A stretch of DNA of 64,000 bases from Bacteroidales bacterium (GTDB taxonomy: Bacteria; Bacteroidota; Bacteroidia; Bacteroidales; UBA932), in NCBI GenBank assembly GCA_017513445.1, contig JAFXFS010000003.1, positions 45,841 through 109,840 on the forward strand. The letters are read 5' to 3'. The notes below the pieces were generated by a model that was not told the origin of the DNA, searched no databases, and was given only the letters and a program-made list of their open reading frames with translations. Shown here in pieces: positions 55,696 to 63,448 of the stretch (the stretch's first letter is position 1; each line of letters begins with the position of its first letter). The translations under genes were made by a program, and so were the position numbers.

Positions 55696-56997
55696 ATGCG
55701 TAAGTCTTTGTTCTACAATCTATTGGTCATTAGTTTGTTGTCATTCTCGGCTTGTTCGGGAGGTGATAAGTCAAAAGAGGAGAATCTTATTCAAGAGGAG
55801 GTTGAGGTTGCTGTTAATGATTTTGGTATTCCAATTGACCAATACGATGTTGAAGAGGCGACAGTTGATAGAGGTGAGTTTTTCTCTACCATAATGGAAA
55901 AATATGGATTAACTCCCAAACAGGTATATGACATCACATCATCATCAGCAAATATATTTAATGTCAAGGATTTAAGAGCGGGTGGCAAATATCACGCCTA
56001 CCTCACTCGCGAGGAGCAACCTCGTTTGGCCTACTGGGTATATGAGATAGATAAGCAGAAATGCGTTGTCTATAACTTTACAGACACTCTTGCGGTTGAT
56101 ATTATTTCCAAAGAGATTGTAACTAAAGAGGAATATACCGAAGTGGTTATAAATAGTTCCTTATGGAATGATACTCAAAATGCGGGAGCATCACCGCTTC
56201 TCGCTCTTAAACTCTCTGACATCTACTCGTGGAGTATAGACTTTTTTGGACTCCAGAAAGGGGACTCTTTCAAGGCATACTATGAAACACTCTATTGCGA
56301 TGGCCAACTGCTTGATATAGGGGATATTAAGTATGCTACTTTTAGCCACGGAGGTGAAGAATATGAATCTTTCTACTATGAACAACCCAATGATTCTTTA
56401 GGAAATAAATATTGGAATGAGAAGGGTGAAAGTATGAGAAAGGCATTCTTGAAGGCCCCATTAAAGTATAATAGAATCAGCTCGGGATTTACGTATCACC
56501 GACGTCACCCTATTACACGTAGAGTCCAGCCCCATACAGGTGTAGATTATGCTGCACCAAAGGGCACTCCTGTAGTTTCAATTGGTGATGGTGTTGTTTT
56601 GGAAAGAAGGTATAAAGGTGCAGGTGGTAATACAGTAAAAATCAGACATAATTCGGTTTATACTACAGCATATCTCCACCTCTCAAAATATGGACCTGGA
56701 ATTAAGGTTGGATCAAGAGTTAAGCAAGGGCAAGTTATTGGTTATGTGGGAAGTACAGGCCGTTCTACAGGTCCACATCTAGATTTCCGTGTTTGGAAGA
56801 ATGGAACTCCAATCAATCCTTTAAAGATGGACTCTCCACCGGCATTGCCAATTCCAAAAGATCAGATGCCGCAATTTGAAGAGGCAAAGTCAGCTACACT
56901 TCAAACAGTGGCTTACTATATAGCAGCAGACGCCTTCTATAATCAGGTATTATCTCCGCTTGGAATATCAAAAGAGGAGTTCCAGAGTAGTAAATAG
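55696..56997 (+). CDS. M23 family metallopeptidase lipoprotein
   Basis: 433 residues from ATG 55696. The N-terminal signal ends in SFSACSGG, a lipobox, so it is likely lipid-anchored. A domain of about residues 60-270, resembling the Opa/csd-type N-terminal regions of Bacteroidetes M23 proteins, precedes the LytM domain (about 275-370) with zinc ligands in HTGVDYAAP and the HLDFRVW motif. Such proteins cleave or, if degenerate, regulate cleavage of peptidoglycan crosslinks. It is divergent from mraZ and ends facing lptB with a repeat cluster between. Confidence 0.92.
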   Translation: MRKSLFYNLLVISLLSFSACSGGDKSKEENLIQEEVEVAVNDFGIPIDQYDVEEATVDRGEFFSTIMEKYGLTPKQVYDITSSSANIFNVKDLRAGGKYHAYLTREEQPRLAYWVYEIDKQKCVVYNFTDTLAVDIISKEIVTKEEYTEVVINSSLWNDTQNAGASPLLALKLSDIYSWSIDFFGLQKGDSFKAYYETLYCDGQLLDIGDIKYATFSHGGEEYESFYYEQPNDSLGNKYWNEKGESMRKAFLKAPLKYNRISSGFTYHRRHPITRRVQPHTGVDYAAPKGTPVVSIGDGVVLERRYKGAGGNTVKIRHNSVYTTAYLHLSKYGPGIKVGSRVKQGQVIGYVGSTGRSTGPHLDFRVWKNGTPINPLKMDSPPALPIPKDQMPQFEEAKSATLQTVAYYIAADAFYNQVLSPLGISKEEFQSSK

Positions 56998-57033
56998 AGA
57001 ATTCAAATCTATATTATTTGATTATCAATATAG

Positions 57034-57230
57034 AGATTCCCGCGACTGGCGTCGCAGGAATGACGTAGCATTATTGTTCCCGTCACTGGCGTCGCAGGAA
57101 TGACGGAATATGTGAAGTGGCTTCGCAGGAATGACAGAATCGGAACGTCATTGCTGAGCGAAGCCGGCAATCTATTAAGTGTGCCAGGTGGAAACAGATT
57201 CCCGCGACTGGCGTCGCAGGAATGACGGAG
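57034..57230. repeat. cluster of palindromic intergenic repeats (cluster 2)
   Basis: Between the convergent M23 and lptB genes. Four direct copies occur near 57034, 57077, 57112 and 57194, with one inverted copy near 57143-57172. The unit at 57036-57061 folds as ATTCC with GGAAT, a C-A mismatch, then GCGAC with GTCGC around a TGGC loop; GACG follows. The inverted copy, read on the minus strand, has the ATTGC...GCAAT arms of cluster 1, so both clusters belong to one family. The last copy stops 9 nt short of the lptB stop codon. Confidence 0.82.
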
Positions 57231-57238
57231 TTATAATG

Positions 57239-57985
57239 TTATTCCTGGGCGTGGAGAACAGCTTTACGAAGTTCAAAGTTTTTGCCCAGATATTTGCGGC
57301 GAACTTCTGGGTTTGCTGCAAGTTGCTCAGCAGTACCACTCTCTAAGATTGTTCCCTCATATAGAAGATAAGCTCTATCTGTGATTGCTAAAGTTTCGTG
57401 AACATTGTGGTCTGTGATAATGATTCCGATATTCTTGTTTTTCAAACGAGCAATAATGTGCTGAATATCCTCTACTGCAATAGGGTCGACACCGGCAAAT
57501 GGCTCATCCAAAAGGATAAACTTAGGATCGATAGCCAAAGCTCTGGCAATCTCACAACGACGCCTTTCACCACCTGATAGCTGAATTCCATAACTCTTTC
57601 TAACTTTATGAAGACCAAATTCATCAATCAGAGACTCCAATTTCTCCATTCTCTCCTTTTTAGGAATCTTTACCATCTCCATTACAGCGAGAAGATTATC
57701 TTCAACACTCAATTTTCTGAAAACTGATGCCTCCTGAGCTAAATATCCCAAACCTTTTTGAGCTCGTTCATACATAGCCAATTTTGTAATTTCCTCATCA
57801 TCAAGGAAAATTTTACCGGAATTAGGTTTAATAAGACCGGTAATCATATAGAAACTTGTCGTTTTTCCAGCTCCATTTGGGCCTAATAGTCCCACAATCT
57901 CACCCTGCTCTACCTCGATAGAGACACCTTTTACGACAGTTCTAATGCCATATTGTTTTACAAGATTTGTAGTATATAATTTCAT
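57239..57985 (-). CDS. lptB: LPS export ABC transporter ATPase
   Basis: 248 residues. Walker [10 protein letters not shown] at about 35-43, signature [15 protein letters not shown], Walker [12 protein letters not shown] and the switch His in [11 protein letters not shown] are the LptB pattern, and ARAL/GVDP match LptB proteins in particular. LptB drives the Lpt bridge that carries LPS to the outer membrane. It is 6 nt downstream of dnaX and ends at repeat cluster 2. Confidence 0.94.
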   Translation of the reverse strand: MKLYTTNLVKQYGIRTVVKGVSIEVEQGEIVGLLGPNGAGKTTSFYMITGLIKPNSGKIFLDDEEITKLAMYERAQKGLGYLAQEASVFRKLSVEDNLLAVMEMVKIPKKERMEKLESLIDEFGLHKVRKSYGIQLSGGERRRCEIARALAIDPKFILLDEPFAGVDPIAVEDIQHIIARLKNKNIGIIITDHNVHETLAITDRAYLLYEGTILESGTAEQLAANPEVRRKYLGKNFELRKAVLHAQE

Positions 57986-57991
57986 CTCTCT

Positions 57992-59932
57992 CTATTTAAC
58001 ATCTAAATCTATCTCTTTTTGAAGCTCCATAAGTTCGGGATATGATTGCAGTAGGATCTTTGCCTTCTCTATGGGCATATAGGGCGTACTTCTATCTTTC
58101 TCCTTCTCAGGAATAATTTCAATATGAAGTTTAATATGTTGGTTATTTAAATCTTCTCTCAAAAAGTTTTCCATTTTTATGGATCTGTTCTTTTCAATCC
58201 AATCTTTTTGAAGAATATTTTTTACTTTGAAAACAACAGTGCAGCCATCTTCTTGAATTTCAGGTGATGAAGATGAAAGAGTAATGGCAAATCTTTGAGC
58301 AGTCTCTGCTGCTGCTATTTTATCCCAACTCTTTTGTAAATCAGCTTGTGATGTTTTTGTAACTTCCTGATTGACAACATCTTCTACAGATCCTTGCTCT
58401 TGTTGGTTAGCAGACGATTGCCCTAAAATATCCTTAATTGAAAGTCCTTTTCGTTTCGGTTTTGGAGTTTCCACTACTGGAGTTGCAGGAATCTTATCCG
58501 GGCTCTTTTCCGGCTTACTCTCATCTCCGAATGAAAATTCGAAAGGTTTGAATTCAATAGGATTTTCATCCTCTTTACTTGCAGAGTTTGTCTCAACCTT
58601 TTCAGGTGTGGTAACAGGAGTCTCTTTTGTGGTAGCTTTCTCAGCAACCGGACTCTCTGAGGAGATCTTTATCTCTGCAGGACCCTCTCTCTTGACAGGC
58701 TGTTCAGGAGCAACCTCTCTCTCTTGAGTTGAATTTTGAGGTGTCGATTGTGTAGTTGTAGTTGCCTGATGAGGTTGAGGTGTTGGTATAGCTCTTACAG
58801 GAGTTGTTGCCTCTTGGCGAGTCTCACCCATAAAGACTTTAGTGGCTATATTAGAGAGTTTCATTAGAGCAAACTCAATCAAAAGACGTACATTCCCACT
58901 TGATTTATATGCTGCCTCACACGAAGTGGTGATGCTTAATGCTTCGTAAAGGAATGGTAATGAGCAAGTTGCAGCCATTTGCTGATACTTTTGTGCAATA
59001 CTAGGTGCAAGCTCAGCCAAAACTCTGGATGTGGCATTTTTGCATACTATCAAATCTCTGAAGTGAGAACTTAGACCCGATATAAAGTGAAGTGAATTGA
59101 ATCCTTTTGTCAGGATTGTATCAAAAGTCATCAAAGCAGATGTGAAATCACCACTTAAAAAGTTCTCAGTTAGTGAAAAATAGTAATCATAATCGAGAAC
59201 ATTCAGATTCTTTACAACATCTTCGTAGGAGATATTTGTACCACAAAATGCTACAGTCTGATCGAAAAGAGTCAAAGCATCTCTCATCGCACCATCTGCT
59301 TTTCGGGCAATGATGTGAAGTGCCTCCTGGCTAATGCTAATTCCCTCTTTCTCAGCTATTTGTGTTAAATTACGGACAATCCCTTCTATTGTAATTCTAT
59401 TAAAGTCAAAAGTTTGACATCTTGATAGAATTGTCGGTAGGATTTTATGTTTTTCAGTTGTAGCAAGAATAAAAACTGCGTGGCGAGGTGGCTCTTCCAA
59501 TGTCTTAAGAAAGGCATTAAAAGCTGAAGTTGAGAGCATATGTACCTCGTCAATTATATAGACGCAATATTTTCCGATTTGAGGAGGGATTCTTACCTTG
59601 TCAGTAAGAGTTCTGATATCCTCTACGGAGTTATTGGAGGCGGCATCCAACTCATAAATATTGTATGAGCGACCTTGGTCAAAAGAGAGACAAGATTCAC
59701 ACTCTCCACAAGGTTCTAGCCCTTGAGAAGGATTCAGACAGTTAATAGTCTTTGCAAAAATTCTGGCAGCACTGGTTTTACCCACACCTCTTGGTCCGCA
59801 AAACAGGTATGCGTGGGCAAGTTGACCTCTTGTAATAGAATTTTTAAGGGTAGTAGAGATGTTCTCCTGCCCAATCAAAGACTCAAAATTAGTTGGTCTA
59901 TATTTTCTTGCTGATACAATGAATTGTTCCAT
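57992..59932 (-). CDS. dnaX: DNA polymerase III tau/gamma subunit
   Basis: 646 residues from ATG 59932; a TTG three codons earlier is in frame but its first base lies in the promoter box. The AAA+ domain has Walker A GPRGVGKTSAARIFAK, zinc Cys in CLNPSQGLEPCGECESC and Walker B IIDEVHMLS. Domain III follows to about 360, then a long Pro/Thr/Glu-rich linker (about 375-515) and a C-terminal region (about 520-646). It builds the clamp loader. No obvious frameshift site for a short gamma form is seen. lptB follows 6 nt later. Confidence 0.94.
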   Translation of the reverse strand: MEQFIVSARKYRPTNFESLIGQENISTTLKNSITRGQLAHAYLFCGPRGVGKTSAARIFAKTINCLNPSQGLEPCGECESCLSFDQGRSYNIYELDAASNNSVEDIRTLTDKVRIPPQIGKYCVYIIDEVHMLSTSAFNAFLKTLEEPPRHAVFILATTEKHKILPTILSRCQTFDFNRITIEGIVRNLTQIAEKEGISISQEALHIIARKADGAMRDALTLFDQTVAFCGTNISYEDVVKNLNVLDYDYYFSLTENFLSGDFTSALMTFDTILTKGFNSLHFISGLSSHFRDLIVCKNATSRVLAELAPSIAQKYQQMAATCSLPFLYEALSITTSCEAAYKSSGNVRLLIEFALMKLSNIATKVFMGETRQEATTPVRAIPTPQPHQATTTTQSTPQNSTQEREVAPEQPVKREGPAEIKISSESPVAEKATTKETPVTTPEKVETNSASKEDENPIEFKPFEFSFGDESKPEKSPDKIPATPVVETPKPKRKGLSIKDILGQSSANQQEQGSVEDVVNQEVTKTSQADLQKSWDKIAAAETAQRFAITLSSSSPEIQEDGCTVVFKVKNILQKDWIEKNRSIKMENFLREDLNNQHIKLHIEIIPEKEKDRSTPYMPIEKAKILLQSYPELMELQKEIDLDVK

Positions 59933-59938
59933 ATCGTA

Positions 59939-59946
59939 CAAAAGTA
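59939..59946 (-). promoter_or_regulatory. -7 box of dnaX, very close to the start codon
   Basis: On the minus strand TACTTTTG, an exact TAnnTTTG match. Only 7 nt separate its 3' G from the A of ATG 59932, so the transcript would start within about 0-2 nt of the start codon. Confidence 0.55.
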
Positions 59947-59957
59947 TAAATAATTAT

Positions 59958-59965
59958 TAAATTTG
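59958..59965 (+). promoter_or_regulatory. -7 box of the 60.0-62.7 kb operon
   Basis: TAAATTTG followed by C, an exact TAnnTTTG match, 21 nt before ATG 59987. It is back-to-back with the dnaX promoter, with 11 bp between the two boxes. Confidence 0.6.
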
Positions 59966-59986
59966 CGGAGTAATATTTTAATAATA

Positions 59987-60847
59987 ATGAGAAAATTTGC
60001 GCTGATAGTGGTGGTACTTATTATGTCCACAATATTTCCACAAGGTATTTTAATGGCCAAGGGTAAAGATATCTCTGATTTGGCAGGAAAAACTTTAAAA
60101 GTTGTCCTGAATGGTGATAACTCTCTTGCTGATTTGATGATAAAGAATGCGGTAGAGACTAACTGGAATGTGACACCGTTTGAATTTATTAAACAGTCTG
60201 AATTTCAGGAGTTTATGTCCGATACATCTCTATTCTTCCTAATGCGATTGCAAGAGTCTTTTCCAAAGGAAAGCGAACCATACGGAACATTTTTGGTACT
60301 ACTTTCGCCAGGAGAGGAGAAGCCCGAGACAATCAATGATATGAATTTCCACTTCAGAATGATTATATCAACAAAGGATTCAGATGCTCTTTATGCAACA
60401 AATTTCTATTCACTTTACATTAAAGCTATGCACGGAGTTCTATTGGAAAAGATTGGCAAAAAGAGTACGTTCTTCGATAAATTTAATGCTTTTATAAGTG
60501 AAGAGATTGATAATAGAGAGAAATTATCAGGAACAACACTTTATATGAATAAAGGGGAGCTCTCTTCAAAATTTGATAATTCTATAGTTGAAAATCAATC
60601 AGGAGAGTTAGTGAAGATTGTAGATCAAGATGAAATTGAGGATGCAATATCTAACGACAAGGATGTTGCAGTTACCTATCTTCTGAATGTGACATCAAAA
60701 TGGGAGTCATTTTCTTATAAAGTTTTGATTAATGCAAAGAGTGGTTATCTCTACTATTATAAGAGAGATAAACTCTTCTTCGGAAAGTCAACAGGCTTTT
60801 CTAATGGCGATATAAAAGGTTATATATCAGATTGTTATGGAGATTAA
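59987..60847 (+). CDS. exported protein of unknown function
   Basis: 286 residues from ATG 59987; an earlier in-frame TTG lies inside the promoter box. The first 23 residues are a signal-peptide-like helix (MRKFALIVVVLIMSTIFPQG), so the rest is probably periplasmic. I do not recognise the family. The mature part has mixed alpha/beta patterning and no repeated motif or catalytic signature. Its end overlaps the M16 protease start by 11 nt, so translational coupling suggests a shared function. Confidence 0.75.
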   Translation: MRKFALIVVVLIMSTIFPQGILMAKGKDISDLAGKTLKVVLNGDNSLADLMIKNAVETNWNVTPFEFIKQSEFQEFMSDTSLFFLMRLQESFPKESEPYGTFLVLLSPGEEKPETINDMNFHFRMIISTKDSDALYATNFYSLYIKAMHGVLLEKIGKKSTFFDKFNAFISEEIDNREKLSGTTLYMNKGELSSKFDNSIVENQSGELVKIVDQDEIEDAISNDKDVAVTYLLNVTSKWESFSYKVLINAKSGYLYYYKRDKLFFGKSTGFSNGDIKGYISDCYGD

Positions 60848-62090
60848 GACACTACCCTGTGGTATCAGGTTTGCCTTTAGGAAGAGCACCTCTGCAGTGG
60901 CTTATTGTGCTGTAAGTATAAAGACTGGCACAAAGAACGAGCCGGCTGGTTATAATGGCCTTGCCCATCTGACAGAGCACCTTCTTTTCAAAGGGACAAA
61001 GAATAGAAGCTCCAATGCTATCAATAATGCTTTGGAGAAGTTGGGTGGAGAGTTGAATGCTTATACGACAAAAGAGGAGACTGTTGTTCACGCAACAGTT
61101 TTGAAGCAGGATGTTGCAAAGGCAGTTGATCTTTTGGTAGATTTGGTTTGTAATCCGCTTATCCTTGAGAAGGATTTGAAAAAGGAGCGAGGAGTCGTTG
61201 TGGATGAGATTAACTCATATAAAGATTCTCCTGCAGAGTACATTTATGACCAGTTTGAAGAGCTCTTTTTCGAGGGAAGTCCTTTGTCTCATCAAGTCCT
61301 GGGAAATAGTAAAATTTTGTCAAAAATTACTCCTGAGATTGTTAAAAAGTTTATAAAAGAGAACTATAAGATTGACAATATGTGTTTTACGATTGTCGGA
61401 AATCTCGATTTTGATAAGGTGGCGAAGATTGTGGAGAGATCATTTGTGAAACACTATTCAGCTGATAATGGGGAGATAAATGATTTGCCAGAGTCATCAT
61501 CAGTTCAGCGAAGCAGTGATGATGAACCGGTTGTGGATAACAAATTTGAGAAGATTCTCTCTAAGCGAGGTCATCAGGCACATTGTATTATTGGAAGTCG
61601 AGGATACTCTTTATATGATGATAAGCGTTTCCCATTAGTGCTTCTCGTTAATATGTTGGGGGGACCTGCATCGAACTCTGTCTTAAACAATATGTTGCGT
61701 GAAAAAAATGCCCTTGTTTACAATGTGGAAGCAAATTATACGCAATATTCTAAAACTGGAATAGTAACAATCTATTTCGGGTGCGATAAACAAAATGTTG
61801 ACAAATGTATCTCGCTGGTTAACAAATCGTTACAAAAATTTTGTGAAGAGCTGGTTACAGATTCAAAATTAAAAATGGCTAAAAGACAGTTACTTGGCCA
61901 ACTTGCAATTGCATCAGATAATGGCGAAGCACAGGTTTTAAGTATGGGAAAAAGCATTCTTGCGTACAATAAAATTACAACTGATGAACGTTCGGTTGAA
62001 ATTGTTAATGCAATTACTGCTCAAGATATTCAAAATGTGGCTCAGGAGATATTCTCAGCCAATAAATTATCGGTTTTAATTTATAAGTAA
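60837..62090 (+). CDS. M16 family zinc peptidase
   Basis: 417 residues. The inverted zinc motif His44-x2-Glu47-His48 in HLTEHLLF and the downstream Glu in KKERGVVVDEINSY are intact, so it is the active type, not a partner lacking catalysis. The C-terminal half has the usual second M16 fold, with NMLREKNALVYNVEA. Its start overlaps the preceding exported-protein gene by 11 nt, and no signal peptide is apparent, so it is likely cytoplasmic. Confidence 0.92.
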   Translation: MEIKTLPCGIRFAFRKSTSAVAYCAVSIKTGTKNEPAGYNGLAHLTEHLLFKGTKNRSSNAINNALEKLGGELNAYTTKEETVVHATVLKQDVAKAVDLLVDLVCNPLILEKDLKKERGVVVDEINSYKDSPAEYIYDQFEELFFEGSPLSHQVLGNSKILSKITPEIVKKFIKENYKIDNMCFTIVGNLDFDKVAKIVERSFVKHYSADNGEINDLPESSSVQRSSDDEPVVDNKFEKILSKRGHQAHCIIGSRGYSLYDDKRFPLVLLVNMLGGPASNSVLNNMLREKNALVYNVEANYTQYSKTGIVTIYFGCDKQNVDKCISLVNKSLQKFCEELVTDSKLKMAKRQLLGQLAIASDNGEAQVLSMGKSILAYNKITTDERSVEIVNAITAQDIQNVAQEIFSANKLSVLIYK

Positions 62091-62092
62091 TT

Positions 62093-62719
62093 ATGAATCA
62101 AGATAGATATTTGAAGGAGTTCTCTTCTCCTCAATGTGAGGCACTTGACTGGCTTGAAAGAGAGACAAATTTGCGAACTAATCATTCAAGAATGCTTTCA
62201 GGACAAGTTATGGGTAATTTCCTCTCTTTTATCTCCCAAATGGTTAAGCCAAAGAGAATTTTGGAGATTGGAACATTCACCGGATACTCAACAATTGCAC
62301 TAAGTTCAGGTCTCTCCGAAGGAGGAATCATTGATGCTTTAGAGTTAAATGACGAGTTAGAAGATCTCATTCTTGAGGGCTTCGAAAGGGCAGGAATTGC
62401 AGACAAAGTTAAGCTCCATATTGGAGATGCGAAAGAGACTCTTCCAACGCTTAATGAAACCTATGATTTAATCTTTATTGATGCTAATAAACGCGAATAT
62501 CTGGAGTATTACAATCTCGTAATTGATAAGCTAAAAAGTGGTGGTTTTGTGATTGCAGACAATGTTTTATGGGATGGAAAGGTCTTTGATCTTGAAAATA
62601 ATCGTGACGCGCAAACTGCTGGTATTCAGTGCTTTAATGAATTTATAAAAAAAGATGAAAGAGTTGAAAATGTTATTTTGTCAATTCGTGATGGAATAAA
62701 TTTAATTAGAAAAAAATAA
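62093..62719 (+). CDS. O-methyltransferase (caffeoyl-CoA OMT-like family)
   Basis: 208 residues. The SAM-binding ILEIGTFTGYSTIALS motif is near residue 60, DLIFIDANKREY near 125, and VIADNVLWDGKV near 155. Bacterial members methylate small catechol-like substrates, and some related enzymes act on tRNA (TrmR). The substrate here is unknown. It is 2 nt downstream of the M16 peptidase. Confidence 0.9.
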   Translation: MNQDRYLKEFSSPQCEALDWLERETNLRTNHSRMLSGQVMGNFLSFISQMVKPKRILEIGTFTGYSTIALSSGLSEGGIIDALELNDELEDLILEGFERAGIADKVKLHIGDAKETLPTLNETYDLIFIDANKREYLEYYNLVIDKLKSGGFVIADNVLWDGKVFDLENNRDAQTAGIQCFNEFIKKDERVENVILSIRDGINLIRKK

Positions 62720-62724
62720 ATTCG

Positions 62725-62732
62725 TATATTTG
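62725..62732 (+). promoter_or_regulatory. -7 box for mscL
   Basis: TATATTTG, an exact TAnnTTTG match, 37 nt before the mscL ATG, in the 50-nt gap after the O-methyltransferase stop. mscL is therefore likely transcribed separately. Confidence 0.6.
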
Positions 62733-62769
62733 AACAAATTGTAATTTCTAAATTTATAAATAAACAAGT

Positions 62770-63204
62770 ATGGCAAGTTTTTTAAAAGAATTCAAGGCCT
62801 TCGCAATGAGGGGTAATGTGGTTGATATGGCTGTCGGTGTTGTTATCGGTGGCGCTTTCGGTAAAATTGTTACATCGTTGGTTAATGATGTTATTATGCC
62901 CCTAATCGGTCGATTGGTGGGAGGAGTTAATTTCAAGGATTGGAAATGGGTTTTGTCTGAGGCAAATGCTGATACAGGAGCTGCTGAAGTTGCTTTAACC
63001 TATGGTAACTTCTTACAAACAATCTTTGATTTCTTGATTATTGCACTATCAATTTTTGTGGTAATCAAAGCAATCAACAAGCTTTCAGAGTTGAAGAAGA
63101 AAGAGGAAGTTAAGGCCGAAGAGGCTAAACCTGCTGAACCAGCACCTACACCTGAAGATATCCTTCTGTTGAGAGAAATTCGTGACGAATTAAAAAAGAA
63201 ATAA
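62770..63204 (+). CDS. mscL: large-conductance mechanosensitive channel
   Basis: 144 residues, the expected size. The first helix has [17 protein letters not shown] and [17 protein letters not shown], and the second lies at about 85-105. The C-terminal charged segment ([14 protein letters not shown], then [13 protein letters not shown]) is the cytoplasmic helix. It opens on membrane stretch to release solutes at low osmolarity. It is followed by a strong hairpin. Confidence 0.96.
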   Translation: MASFLKEFKAFAMRGNVVDMAVGVVIGGAFGKIVTSLVNDVIMPLIGRLVGGVNFKDWKWVLSEANADTGAAEVALTYGNFLQTIFDFLIIALSIFVVIKAINKLSELKKKEEVKAEEAKPAEPAPTPEDILLLREIRDELKKK

Positions 63205-63248
63205 TGAACATATTTTAGGATTTTTTCCTAATTTATTGATTTATAAGA

Positions 63249-63286
63249 AAATGGCATTTTCGCATTTGAAAATGCCATTTTTTTTG
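63249..63286 (+). terminator. intrinsic terminator after mscL
   Basis: AAATGGCATTTT (63249-63260) pairs perfectly with AAAATGCCATTT (63269-63280), with an 8-nt loop and a T run after it. Confidence 0.88.
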
Positions 63287-63353
63287 TCAAAAAAATCTAA
63301 TCTTTTTTTACTTTTTTGGATATTTTTTTGTATCTTGCAAGACATTTAGTGTG

Positions 63354-63390
63354 CCCATTTTTCAACATTTTGTAAAAATGTCATTATGGG
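63354..63390 (+). other. nested inverted repeat upstream of the DUF3575 gene
   Basis: CCCAT (63354-63358) pairs with ATGGG (63386-63390), and inside it ACATTT (63365-63370) with AAATGT (63376-63381). It lies 58 nt before the DUF3575 ATG and downstream of a possible -7 box TATCTTGC at 63331-63338, so it could be a leader structure. The AT-rich stem makes chance possible. Confidence 0.3.
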
Positions 63391-63448
63391 TGTGTTTTTG
63401 ATTACAAAATGTATAATTTTTTGTATTAGAATAACAAATCGAAATAAT

